This document shows positions 24,714-34,226 of a DNA stretch of 64,000 nt, in pieces. A program made the translations under genes and the position numbers. Below the pieces are notes generated by a model that saw only the letters and a program-made list of their open reading frames with translations, was not told the DNA's origin and ran no database searches. The stretch's first letter is position 1, and each line of letters opens with the position of its first letter. The stretch lies in the NCBI GenBank assembly GCA_964496495.1, contig CAZBZU010000009.1, positions 1 to 64,000 on the forward strand, given 5' to 3'. This DNA is from JASBRS01 sp964496495. Its GTDB lineage: Bacteria; Deinococcota; Deinococci; Deinococcales; Trueperaceae.

Positions 24714-25612
24714 ACGTCTTCGACTACGTCAGCCAGCAGCTGGTCAACGCCGTCAGCCTGGGTTCCCTCTACGCGCTCATCGCCGTGGGGCTGTCGCTGG
24801 TGTTCGGCATCCTCAACCTCATCAACTTCGCCCACGGCGACATGATGATGGTCGGCGCCTTCGCGGCGCTGCTGCTGCAGTCCGCCGGCGTGCCGTTCCC
24901 GGTGGCGCTACTGGGCGGCATCGTCTTCGGCGGGCTGGCCGGCTTCGTCATGGAGCGCACCGCCTTCCGGCCGGTGCGCGGCGCGCCCGACGTCACCATG
25001 CTGCTCACCTCCCTCGGCGTCACCTACATCCTGGAGAACCTGGGCATCCTGCTGTTCTCGGCCAGCCCTCGCAACTTCCCGCTGCCCGCCTGGCTCGGCC
25101 ACGTCTACAAGCTCGCCGGCGGGCGCATCACCTTCACCAACATCAACGTGCTGACGCTGGTGTTCTCGGTGGTGGCCTTCCTCTTCCTGTACTGGTTCGT
25201 CACCCGCACGGCCGTGGGGCTGGGCATGCGGGCCACCGCCGAGGACCTGATCGCGGCGCGGCTGGTGGGGGTCCGGGTCAACCTGGTGATCGTGGTCGCC
25301 TTCGTGCTGGCGTCGGCCTTCGCGGGGCTGGCCGGGATGTTGTGGGCGGCGCAGGTGGGGGTCGCCTATCCGCTGATGGGCTTCACGCCCATGCTCAAGT
25401 CGTTCGTGGCCGCCATCATCGGGGGCTTCGGCACCATCGAGGGCGCACTGCTGGGCGGCTACGTGCTGGGCGCGCTGGAGATCGCCATCGTGGCGTTCCT
25501 GCCTCCCTCGGTCTCGCCTTATCGCGACGCCATCGTGTTCGGTCTGCTGATCGTGCTGCTGCTCTTCCGCCCCGGCGGCATCACCAACGTCCGCCGGGAG
25601 GTGAAGCTGTGA
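24710..25612 (+). CDS. livH: Branched-chain amino-acid type ABC permease LivH
   Basis: 300-aa permease with about eight helices. LINFAHGDMMMVGAF near residue 38, MERTAFRPVRGAPDV and MRATAEDLIAARLVGVRV (the LivH coupling loop) are family hallmarks; it ends ITNVRREVKL. The start is TTG 24710, overlapping the livF stop and preceded by GGAGGTGGGCG. Inner membrane; pairs with LivM. The binding protein and catabolic genes follow in the same operon. Confidence 0.93.
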   Translation: MNVFDYVSQQLVNAVSLGSLYALIAVGLSLVFGILNLINFAHGDMMMVGAFAALLLQSAGVPFPVALLGGIVFGGLAGFVMERTAFRPVRGAPDVTMLLTSLGVTYILENLGILLFSASPRNFPLPAWLGHVYKLAGGRITFTNINVLTLVFSVVAFLFLYWFVTRTAVGLGMRATAEDLIAARLVGVRVNLVIVVAFVLASAFAGLAGMLWAAQVGVAYPLMGFTPMLKSFVAAIIGGFGTIEGALLGGYVLGALEIAIVAFLPPSVSPYRDAIVFGLLIVLLLFRPGGITNVRREVKL

Positions 25613-26652
25613 GGCCGGGCCGGTTGGTGCTCTTCGCCGCGGGCATGGTGGCGGTCGGGCTCGCCGCCCCGCACATCGGCGAGTACCCGATGCGGGTGCT
25701 GCTGGTGATGGGCATCGAGATCATCATGGTCGTGTCGATGGCGCTCTCCAACGGCTTCACCGGGGTGTTCTCGCTCGGCCACGTCGGCTTCATCGGCCTG
25801 GGTGCCTACGCGGCGGCCATCCTCACGCTGCCGGTGACCGCCAAGCACGCCTACCTGCGCGACCTGCCCGGCTTCCTGTCCCACGTCAGCCTCGGCTTCC
25901 TGCCCGCGACGCTGGTCGCCGGCGCCCTGTGCGTGCTGGTGGCGTTCCTGGTGGGGCTGCCGTTGATGCGGCTGTCGGGCCACTACGTCACCGTCGCCAC
26001 GCTCGGGCTGCTGGTGATCGTCAACGTGGTGCTGGTCAACGCCGACGCCTTCACCCGCGGCTCGCGCACCTTCACCGGCGTCCTGCCCTACACGACCATC
26101 TGGTGGGTGCTCGGCTGGCTGGCCGTCACCTGGCTGGTGAGCTCGCGCATCGCGTACTCCCCCTTCGGGCGCGCCATGCGCGTGAGCCGCGAGGACCTGG
26201 TGGCCGCCGAGGCGGTCGGCATCGATATCCTTCCCACCCGGCTGACGGCCTTCGTGGTGAGCGCGTTCTTCTCGGGCGTGGCGGGCGCGCTCTACGCCCA
26301 CTACCTCACCTCCTTCTCGCCGCACGCGTTCTACTTCCCGCTTATGATCCAGCTGCTGGTGATGCTGGTGGTGGGCGGCATGTCGAGCCTCACCGGCGCC
26401 AGCGTGGGCGTGGTGGTGGTGACCATCCTGTCCGAGGTGCTGCGCAACCTGGAACGCGGCTTCCATCTGGGGGCGCTGCACGTCCCTCCGCTCTACGGCG
26501 CCAGTCAGGTCACGCTCGGCGTGATCTTCATCCTGATCATGGTCTTCCGGCCCCAAGGGTTGCTGGGGGACTTCGAGCTCGTCCTCGTTCCGAGGAGCCG
26601 GCGCTCTCGCCTCGCCGGCACGACACCAGAGGAAACGGAGGTACAGGCATGA
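25609..26652 (+). CDS. livM: Branched-chain amino-acid type ABC permease LivM
   Basis: 347-aa permease. ALSNGFTGVFSLGHVGFIGL (about residues 44-63), RLSGHYVTVATLGLLVIVN and MRVSREDLVAAEAVGIDILP are LivM signatures; it ends FRPQGLLGD plus a short basic tail. GTG 25609 overlaps the livH stop (GTGA) with GGGAGGTGAAGCT just before, and its own stop overlaps the next ATG. The tight coupling of all five transporter genes indicates one transcript. Confidence 0.93.
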   Translation: MRPGRLVLFAAGMVAVGLAAPHIGEYPMRVLLVMGIEIIMVVSMALSNGFTGVFSLGHVGFIGLGAYAAAILTLPVTAKHAYLRDLPGFLSHVSLGFLPATLVAGALCVLVAFLVGLPLMRLSGHYVTVATLGLLVIVNVVLVNADAFTRGSRTFTGVLPYTTIWWVLGWLAVTWLVSSRIAYSPFGRAMRVSREDLVAAEAVGIDILPTRLTAFVVSAFFSGVAGALYAHYLTSFSPHAFYFPLMIQLLVMLVVGGMSSLTGASVGVVVVTILSEVLRNLERGFHLGALHVPPLYGASQVTLGVIFILIMVFRPQGLLGDFELVLVPRSRRSRLAGTTPEETEVQA

Positions 26653-27806
26653 GGAACGTTCGGCCCCTAGTGGTGATGCTGGCGGCGCTTCTCCTGGCGG
26701 GTGCGGGTCTGGCCCAGACGCCGATCAAGATCGGCGGCGCCTTCAACCTGACCGGCGCGCTGTCCTCGCTGGACGTGCCGGCGGCGAACGGTGCCAAGCT
26801 GGCGGTGAAGGAGATCAACGCCGCCGGAGGGGTGCTGGGCCGCCAGCTCGAGCTGGTGGTCTACGACGGCAAGACGGATCCGGCGACCATCACCAACATC
26901 GCCACCCAGATGATCAACGGCGACCACGTCGTGGCGATCACCGGGTTCACCGACTCCGACTCTGCCCTGGCCCTGGGCCCCATCGCCCAGCGCAACAAGA
27001 TCCCCTTCGTGACGGCCGGCGCCACCTCGCCGCTGCTGCCAACGCAGATCGGCGACTACATGTTCCTGGAGCCGTTCGGCGACAACGTGCAGGCGGCGGT
27101 CGGCGCCGAGTACGCCATGAAGAACTTCGGCAGCAACGCCTACCTGCTCTACGACAAGGCGACGGAGTACACCAACCTGCTGGCGGGGTACTTCAAGGAC
27201 GCCTTCACCCACGCGGGCGGGAAGATCCTGCTGGAGGACTCCTACAAGTCGGGCGACACCTCCTACACGGCACAGATCACCAAGCTGAAGGCGCTCTCGA
27301 CCCAGCCCGACTTCCTCTACATCTCGGCCATGCCCGACGACATCGGCACCATCGTCAAGCAGGTGCGGCAGGCCGGCATCGACAAGCCCATCATCGGCGG
27401 TGACGGCTACGACACGCCGCTGCTGGTGAAGGTGGCGGGCCCGGCCTCCAACGACGTCTACTACACCACCCACGCCCTCATGACGATGGACAGCACCCCG
27501 GCCGTCCAGAAGTTCATGAAGGCCTACAAGGCCGAGTACGGCAAGGATCCCGAGAACGCCTTCGCGGCCCTCGGCTACGACGCCGTGCACCTCATTGCCC
27601 ATGCCATCACGCAGGCAGGGTCGACAGATCCCACCAAGATCCGCGACGCGCTGCAGGCCACCAAGAACCTGCCCGGCGTGACCGGAGCGATCAGCTACAC
27701 CAACGGCAAGCGGGTCCCGCAGAAGCAGGTGACCGTCATCGGCGTCAAGAACGAGCAGCTCTACCTCGCCGCGCAGCTCGCGCCGAGCTACATCCCCACG
27801 CCCTGA
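26649..27806 (+). CDS. Amino-acid-type periplasmic binding protein (LivK-like)
   Basis: 385-aa type I periplasmic binding protein. Signal peptide MRNVRPLVVMLAALLLAGAG-LAQ, no lipobox. The mature domain starts PIKIGGAFNLTGALSSLDVP and continues GAKLAVKEINAAGGVLG, LVVYDGKTDPATITN and IIGGDGYDTPLL, as in LivK/AmiC-like proteins. The ligand pocket cannot be read safely; LIV-type proteins bind branched-chain amino acids, amides, urea or aromatic compounds. The downstream GS, amidohydrolase and M20 genes favour an amide- or glutamyl-linked substrate over leucine. A good terminator-like hairpin follows. Confidence 0.92.
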   Translation: MRNVRPLVVMLAALLLAGAGLAQTPIKIGGAFNLTGALSSLDVPAANGAKLAVKEINAAGGVLGRQLELVVYDGKTDPATITNIATQMINGDHVVAITGFTDSDSALALGPIAQRNKIPFVTAGATSPLLPTQIGDYMFLEPFGDNVQAAVGAEYAMKNFGSNAYLLYDKATEYTNLLAGYFKDAFTHAGGKILLEDSYKSGDTSYTAQITKLKALSTQPDFLYISAMPDDIGTIVKQVRQAGIDKPIIGGDGYDTPLLVKVAGPASNDVYYTTHALMTMDSTPAVQKFMKAYKAEYGKDPENAFAALGYDAVHLIAHAITQAGSTDPTKIRDALQATKNLPGVTGAISYTNGKRVPQKQVTVIGVKNEQLYLAAQLAPSYIPTP

Positions 27807-27821
27807 GCGCCGTGCCTTCTC

Positions 27822-27853
27822 GGCCGCCCGGTCTCCTTGGAGGCCGGGCGGCC
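27822..27853 (+). terminator. Hairpin between the binding-protein and GS-like genes
   Basis: GGCCGCCCGG (27822-27831) pairs with CCGGGCGGCC (27844-27853); the inner CTCC/GGAG extends the stem to a TT loop. No long U-tract. It probably makes transporter transcripts more abundant than those of the catabolic genes while allowing read-through. Confidence 0.6.
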
Positions 27854-27937
27854 GGCTTGGCGCCATTGACGACGGGAGGCGACATGGAGGACCAGGACAG
27901 ATGAAACCGACAGGCGTGCGATGAGGGAGGCGCCGCG

Positions 27938-29269
27938 ATGAAGGACGCGACCTACCATCTCCTCAAGGCGCTGGGGGTGCGCTCGGTGCGCTTCGTCACC
28001 AGCCCCAACAGCAACGTCATCCGTGGCAAGGCCGTCACGCTGGAGTCGCTCGGCGACGTGTGGGAGGGCGGCATCGGCTTCACCCAGGCGCTCCAGGCGC
28101 TGCCGGTGATGTTCGATGCGGTGGTGGGAGACAGCGGGCTGGGACCGGTCGGCGAGGCCTTCCTGGTCGCCGACTGGCCCACCCTGCGGCCGCTGCCGCA
28201 CGCGCCCAGCCGTGCGCGCGTCTTCGGCGACTTCCACGTCGGCGGCGAGCCCTGGGCCCACTGCCCGCGCAGCTTCCTCAAACGCGTGCTGGCCGCCGCG
28301 GAACGGGACGGCATCAGCCTGCAGGCGGGCTTCGAGTACGAGTTCATCGTGCTGCAAGGCCGCGACCCCCTGCAAGCCATGGACGACACGGTGTTCGCCG
28401 CCACGCAAGGCGCCGACGTCGGCCTGGAGCTCATCGACGACATCAACGAGGCGCTCGACGGCCAGGGCGTGCACGTGGAGCAGCACTACGCCGAGTCCTC
28501 GCCCGGCCAGCACGAGCTGGCGGTGGCGCCCTGCGGCCCGCTGCAGGCCGCCGACGGCAACCTGGCCGTCCGCGAGACGGTGCGGGCGGTGGCGCGCGAG
28601 CACGGCCTGGTGGCGAGCTTCCTGCCCAAGATCTTCGAGAACACGGCGGGCAACGGTTGCCACCTCAACCTGTCGCTGTGGCGGGGTGGCGCCGCGGTGC
28701 TTCCCGACCCGGCGCGGCCCCACGGCATCTCGGTGGAGGGGGAGGCCTTCATGGCCGGGGTGCTGGAGCACCTGCCGGCACTGATGGGCATCACGGTCGC
28801 CAGCGCCAACTCCTACCGGCGCATCCGCCCGCACTTCTGGAGCGGCGCCTTCCGCGCCTGGGGCAAGGACAACCGCGAGGCGGCGCTGCGCTTGCCGACC
28901 GGACGCCACGGCGTCGGCCCCAACCACTTCGAGCTCAAGACCCACGACGTCACCGCCAACCCCTACCTCTCCCTGGCGGCGGTCATCACCGCCGGGCTGG
29001 ACGGCATGCGGCGCGGCCTCAGCCTTCCGGAGCCGGTCCAGGGGGATCCCGGCCTGCTCAGCGATGAGGAGCGCCGGGCGCTCGCCGTGGACCCGCTACC
29101 CACAGATCTGGAGGAGGCGCTGAGGCGGCTCGAGCGCGACGAGCTCGTTGCCGACGCGATGGGCGCCGACTTCCTGCGCTCCTACGTGGCAGTGAAGCGC
29201 AACGAGTGGGAGGCGACCAAGGACCTCGCCCTGGAGGACCAGGTTGCCATGCTCCTGGAGCGCTACTAG
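27938..29269 (+). CDS. Glutamine-synthetase-like ligase (FluG C-terminal/GlnT/PuuA type)
   Basis: 443-aa GS-fold enzyme that would join glutamate, or another carboxylate, to an amine or ammonia with ATP. Active-site motifs: GFEYEFIVL (E-x-E metal site, about residue 134), HYAESSPGQHELAVAP, FENTAGNGCHLNLSLW (the NGS-M-H-like segment), and the FWSGAFRAWGKDNREAALR arginine region. It lacks the C-terminal adenylylation loop of classical GlnA. RBS GAGGGAGGCGCCGCG. As the first gene after the liv importer, with an amidohydrolase next, it resembles the ligase half of fungal FluG. Substrate not established. Confidence 0.88.
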   Translation: MKDATYHLLKALGVRSVRFVTSPNSNVIRGKAVTLESLGDVWEGGIGFTQALQALPVMFDAVVGDSGLGPVGEAFLVADWPTLRPLPHAPSRARVFGDFHVGGEPWAHCPRSFLKRVLAAAERDGISLQAGFEYEFIVLQGRDPLQAMDDTVFAATQGADVGLELIDDINEALDGQGVHVEQHYAESSPGQHELAVAPCGPLQAADGNLAVRETVRAVAREHGLVASFLPKIFENTAGNGCHLNLSLWRGGAAVLPDPARPHGISVEGEAFMAGVLEHLPALMGITVASANSYRRIRPHFWSGAFRAWGKDNREAALRLPTGRHGVGPNHFELKTHDVTANPYLSLAAVITAGLDGMRRGLSLPEPVQGDPGLLSDEERRALAVDPLPTDLEEALRRLERDELVADAMGADFLRSYVAVKRNEWEATKDLALEDQVAMLLERY

Positions 29270-29282
29270 TGGAGCGGACCTG

Positions 29283-30398
29283 ATGGACCTTTCGGCGGTG
29301 CCCGTCGTCGACCATCACGCCCACAACATCGCCGTGGACGACGTCATCGCCGCCATTCCCTACGCCGCGCCCTTCACCGAGGCGACGGATCCCGACAGCG
29401 TGCGCGGCTTCGCGCCCGACATCCTCGCCTACCGCCGCAGCCTGCGCGACCTGGGGGAGCTCTTCGGGGTGGCTCCGGAGGCCGGGGCGCTAGCCGCGGA
29501 GCGGGAGCGCCTGGGGGTGGAGGAGACCACCCGGCGCTGCTTCGAGGCCGCCAACATGGAGGCGCTATTCCTCGACGACGGCCTGATGGAAGGGCAGGTC
29601 CGGCCGCTGGCGTGGCACCAGCGGTTCGTGCCCACCCGCCGGGTGCTGCGGCTGGAGACGCTGGCGCAGAAGCACATCCAGCAGGCAGGCAGCTTCGCCG
29701 CGTTCCGCGAGAGCTTCCTCGCCGCCATCGACCCGGCGCCTGCCGGGGTGGTGGCCTTCAAGAGCATCGCCGCCTACCGCTCCGGCCTGGCGATCGACGG
29801 CGCCGACGCGGAGGCCGCCGAGGCGGGCTTCCGGCGGCTGAAGGCCGCCTGGCCCGAAGGTGAGCCGCGGCTTGCCGACAAGCCGCTCGTCGACTGGGTG
29901 GTGGTGGAGGGCCTGCGAGCGGCCGCCCGTCAGGGGCTGCCGACGCAGTTCCACACGGGCTTCGGCGACCCCGACCTGGACCTCAGGCTGGCCAACCCCT
30001 TGCACCTGCGACCGCTGCTGGAGGACCCTGCGCTGAGGCAGGCACGGCTGGTGCTGCTCCACGCGTCCTACCCCTACAGCCGTGAGGCCGGCTACCTGGC
30101 AGCCATGTACCCGCAGGTGTACGTCGACTACGGCCTGGCCGTGCCTTGCCTCAGCGTCGCGGGCATGCGCCGCGCCCTGGCGATGCTCCTGGAGCTGGCG
30201 CCCGCCAGCAAGGTGCTCTACAGCTCCGACGCGCACCTGGTGCCGGAGCTCTACTACGTCTGCGGGAGGTGGGGGCGCCGCGTACTCGGCGAGGTGCTTG
30301 AGGGGACGGTGGCCGACGGCGACCTCACCGCCGGCGAGGCGGACGCGGTCGCGGAAGGGGTGCTGCGCGGCAACGCCAGCCGGGTGTATCACTGGTGA
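29283..30398 (+). CDS. Amidohydrolase-2 family enzyme (FluG N-terminal-like)
   Basis: 371-aa metal-dependent hydrolase with a TIM-barrel fold. VVDHHAHN gives the H-x-H motif, QFHTGFGDPDLDL the third His, LVLLHASYPYSREAGYLA the fourth, and VLYSSDAHLVPE the catalytic Asp. The FHTGFGD and SSDAH combination is that of the FluG N-terminal domain and related microbial amidohydrolases. ATG 29283 follows GGAGCGGACCTG and lies 13 bp after the GS-like stop; it overlaps the M20 start. It probably hydrolyses an amide or decarboxylates a substrate linked to the ligase reaction. Confidence 0.88.
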   Translation: MDLSAVPVVDHHAHNIAVDDVIAAIPYAAPFTEATDPDSVRGFAPDILAYRRSLRDLGELFGVAPEAGALAAERERLGVEETTRRCFEAANMEALFLDDGLMEGQVRPLAWHQRFVPTRRVLRLETLAQKHIQQAGSFAAFRESFLAAIDPAPAGVVAFKSIAAYRSGLAIDGADAEAAEAGFRRLKAAWPEGEPRLADKPLVDWVVVEGLRAAARQGLPTQFHTGFGDPDLDLRLANPLHLRPLLEDPALRQARLVLLHASYPYSREAGYLAAMYPQVYVDYGLAVPCLSVAGMRRALAMLLELAPASKVLYSSDAHLVPELYYVCGRWGRRVLGEVLEGTVADGDLTAGEADAVAEGVLRGNASRVYHW

Positions 30399-31531
30399 TC
30401 GACCCACGAGCCATCGACGAGCTTCTCGGCGCCGCCGACCGCGCCGAGGCGGCCTACCTGGGGGACCTCGAGGCGCTGGTGCGCATCGAGACCCCCAGCG
30501 GGCACCTTCCCGGTCTCGAGGCGGCCGCCGCCTGGCTGACGGACGCCTTCGGCGCCGTGGGCGAGGTCAGCCGCGACGACACGCCCGCGGGGCCGCTCTT
30601 GACGGTACTCGCGCAGGGGCAGGGGACGCGGGTGCTGGTGCTCGCCCACTACGACACGGTGCAGCCGGTGGGCTCCTGGCCGCAGCCGTGGCGGCGCCAG
30701 GGCGACCGCATCTACGGTCCCGGCACCAACGACATGAAGGGCGGCCTGCTGTTCGCCCTGCACGCGCTCAAGCTGCTGCGACCGGAGCGCCGGCCGGAGC
30801 TGCGGGTGCTGCTCACGCCCGACGAGGAGGTGGGCAGTGAGGTCAGCCGACCGCGCATCGAGGACGCGGCCCGCTACGTCGACGCGGTGCTGGTGCTGGA
30901 AGCCCCCACCAACGACGGCGATCCCAAGGTGGCCCGCAAGGGCGGCGGACGCTACCGCCTGACGGTCCACGGCAAGGCCGCCCACCAGGGCGTCGAGCCG
31001 GAGAAGGGCGTCAACGCGGTGGTCGAGGCGGCGCATCAGGTGCTGGCGCTCGGGGCCATCGAGGATGTCGAGGCGGGCACCCGGTTGGGGGCCAACGTCA
31101 TCCGCGGCGGCACCGTGCCGAACGTGGTGGCGGACCGGGTGGAGGTGGACATCGACGCACGCGCCTGGACGCTGGCCGAAGGAGACCGCGTGGACCGCGC
31201 CCTGCGCTCGCTCCGACCCGTGCTGCCGGGCGCCGCGCTGGACCTCGCGGGCGGCTTCGAGCGGCCGCCGATGGAGGCGCTGCCGGGGAGCGTGGCGCTG
31301 TTCGAGCGCGCGCAGCGCATCGGCGGGGAGCTGGGGCTGACACTGTCGCCGGGCCGGGTCGGCGGCGGCTCGGACGGCAACTTCACGGCGGCCATGGGCG
31401 TGGCGACGCTCGACGGTCTGGGTCCGGTCGGCTTCGCGGACCACACCCGGGAGGAGCACATCCTGCGCTCCGAGATCGCACGGCGGCTGGCGCTGTTCGC
31501 GAGCCTGCTCTCGGATCTGGCCGACGGCTGA
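30395..31531 (+). CDS. M20-family metallopeptidase (glutamate carboxypeptidase-like)
   Basis: 378-aa zinc-dependent peptidase or amidase. Metal ligands: VLVLAHYDTVQPVG (H, then D), GTNDMKGGLL (bridging D), TPDEEVGSE (catalytic E and ligand E), and REEHI near the end; the swivel-domain GGGSDGNF motif is present. It matches the CPG2 (carboxypeptidase G2)/ArgE group, which cleave C-terminal glutamate or N-acyl groups. GTG 30395 overlaps the previous stop (GTGA). No signal peptide, so it acts after uptake. Last gene of the operon; terminator at 31554. Confidence 0.9.
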   Translation: MIDPRAIDELLGAADRAEAAYLGDLEALVRIETPSGHLPGLEAAAAWLTDAFGAVGEVSRDDTPAGPLLTVLAQGQGTRVLVLAHYDTVQPVGSWPQPWRRQGDRIYGPGTNDMKGGLLFALHALKLLRPERRPELRVLLTPDEEVGSEVSRPRIEDAARYVDAVLVLEAPTNDGDPKVARKGGGRYRLTVHGKAAHQGVEPEKGVNAVVEAAHQVLALGAIEDVEAGTRLGANVIRGGTVPNVVADRVEVDIDARAWTLAEGDRVDRALRSLRPVLPGAALDLAGGFERPPMEALPGSVALFERAQRIGGELGLTLSPGRVGGGSDGNFTAAMGVATLDGLGPVGFADHTREEHILRSEIARRLALFASLLSDLADG

Positions 31532-31848
31532 TCCCGGCGGTCGGCAAGAGTCGGGGCGCGCCACGGCGCGCCCGTTCTCGCTAGTCCGGTTGCCCCCCAC
31601 GCGTTCGTCTGCAACGATACACCCCGCCTGACGCGTTGCGGACAAAATCGGAGCATCGTTCCGGATGGAAGCGGTTGCCGGGCGCGAGGCGGCATTGCTG
31701 GACACGGGACGCGATTCTCCGCGTCTCGGAGTAATCGTCCGCGTTGCGTCCGGTCAGCCGCGCCGCGAGGCGGGATGCAGGTGGCATGGCGCGCTCGCGG
31801 ACGGTTCGCGTCCGCGGCTGGCGCGGCGCGTCGGGAACCGGCGCACGC
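31532..31848. other. Convergent intergenic region with terminator
   Basis: A hairpin GGGCGCGCC-AC-GGCGCGCCC at 31554-31573 followed by GTTCTC ends the liv operon. Beyond it, GTCTGCAACG (about 31608) and CGTTGCGGAC (about 31641) can pair with one G-U around a 20-nt loop. No gene seen in the remaining bases. Confidence 0.55.
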
Positions 31849-32448
31849 TCACCCCGCCAGGGGCTCGAAGGCGGCTACGCGCGCGGGCCGCATGATGAGG
31901 GTCTCGTAGACGCGGCCCATCACCTCGGGAGCGTAGGGCATGTCGTGCTCGAGCCACCACTCGATCAGCGCCACGAAGGAGCGGATCACGTGGTTGGCCG
32001 CGATCTCGAAGGGCACGGGGCTGTCCTCGCGGGGCCGGAAGCTGCGCGCCACCCCGTCACTGCCCACCTCGTAGACGCGCCCGACGAGGTCCACCGAGCA
32101 GTGGCTGGCGAGCAGAACGCGGTAGAGCGCGGCGTTCTCCTGCGCGTGGCGGAACACCAGGGTGCCCGTCGCGGCGGGCTCGAGGTCCGCGGAAACCGGC
32201 TCGAGCAGGCCCATCAGCTCCTCGAGGAGGCCGTCGAGCAGCTCGCGCAGCAGGGCCTCCTTGTCCGCATAGTGACGGAAGAAGGTGGCGTAGCCGATGT
32301 CGGCGTGGTGTGTCAGGTCGCGGATGGTGACCGAGTCGTAGCCGCGATCGAGGGTGAGCTCGACCATCGCGCGCGCGAGCCTGCGGCGGGTGCGCGCCAC
32401 GCGCAGGTCCGTATGCCGCCGGGTGTCGGCATCGTCGGTCATGAGCAT
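31849..32448 (-). CDS. TetR/AcrR-family regulator
   Basis: 199-aa repressor. Residues 15-62 are the HTH domain: RRRLARAMVELTLDRGYDSV, TIRDLTHHADIGYATFFRHY-ADK. The rest is a helical ligand domain. ATG 32448 or ATG 32442 can start it; a TATACT lies 4 or 10 nt upstream, so the message may be leaderless. It is divergent from the cytochrome P450 gene 95 bp away, and a palindrome in that gap (32526-32540) is the likely operator. Ligand probably a hydrophobic molecule related to the P450 substrate, by analogy with similar divergent pairs. Confidence 0.88.
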   Translation of the reverse strand: MLMTDDADTRRHTDLRVARTRRRLARAMVELTLDRGYDSVTIRDLTHHADIGYATFFRHYADKEALLRELLDGLLEELMGLLEPVSADLEPAATGTLVFRHAQENAALYRVLLASHCSVDLVGRVYEVGSDGVARSFRPREDSPVPFEIAANHVIRSFVALIEWWLEHDMPYAPEVMGRVYETLIMRPARVAAFEPLAG

Positions 32449-32525
32449 CGTGAGTATACCGTCCTGGAGCCGGTCTGGCCTCGATCGCCGATCATGTAAC
32501 GAGACAGCCTATCGAAAACGAGCCA

Positions 32526-32540
32526 CCCTATATCATAGGG
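32526..32540 (+). promoter_or_regulatory. Palindrome over the P450 -10 region
   Basis: CCCTAT-ATC-ATAGGG, perfect 6-bp arms. It contains TATCAT (32531-32536), exactly 7 nt before the P450 ATG 32544, which fits a leaderless -10 element; the GGGGG that follows could also serve as a ribosome site. Its location suits the adjacent TetR repressor. Confidence 0.6.
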
Positions 32541-32543
32541 GGC

Positions 32544-33833
<1,290 letters not shown>

Positions 33834-33869
33834 CGCCGGGCGGTCGACCGACGCGGCCGCCGCCGGCGC

Positions 33870-34106
33870 TCAGGCGAACACCGGCAGGATCTCGACGAAC
33901 ACCCCGTCGTCGTCCACCACCACACGCTCGCGCAGCGTCTCGTAGCGTCCGAAGTCCACCAGGGCGTTGGCGAAGCTCTCGGCGGCGCGCAGGTTGCGGA
34001 AGGGGCCAACGCGGCAGTCGGCCTCGCCCTCCCAGCGGTCCGGGGCGAGCAGGTTGTTCCGGGCGCGGGCGGCCGACGCGACGTCGGTGGCGAGTGTGGC
34101 TGGCAT
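33870..34106 (-). CDS. Small conserved-looking protein, unknown
   Basis: 78 aa: MPATLATDVASAARARNNLL, then RVGPFRNLRAAESFANALVD and a C-terminal VVVDDDGVFVEILPVFA. It has no signal peptide or membrane segment; predicted alpha-beta-beta. An excellent ribosome site (GAAGGAGGTCTCCG) precedes ATG 34106, and codon use is normal, so I think it is real. The arrangement helix (AAESFANALVDFGRYE) plus acidic hairpin is that of small sporulation-repeat-like or RRM-like folds, but no family is recognised. It is convergent with the P450 gene and divergent from the SDR. Confidence 0.7.
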   Translation of the reverse strand: MPATLATDVASAARARNNLLAPDRWEGEADCRVGPFRNLRAAESFANALVDFGRYETLRERVVVDDDGVFVEILPVFA

Positions 34107-34169
34107 CGGAGACCTCCTTCGTTCGGCAGTTGGGAACGAGCTTGCCGTCCTCATCCTGCGGCGCCTGCG

Positions 34170-34198
34170 TTGGATCGTCGTGAGGCCTGCGTTAGATT
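34170..34198 (+). promoter_or_regulatory. Promoter for the SDR gene
   Basis: TTGGAT (34170-34175), 17-bp spacer, TAGATT (34193-34198), 28 nt before ATG 34227, leaving room for GAGGAG as ribosome site. Confidence 0.6.
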
Positions 34199-34226
34199 GC
34201 AGGGGCCGAAGGTCGAGGAGGCAGCC

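Noticed and set aside
24703..25608. Long in-frame extension upstream of livM
   Set aside because: The same frame is open through livH because of GC bias, but its translation there is not protein-like; GTG 25609 with a stop overlap is the natural livM start.
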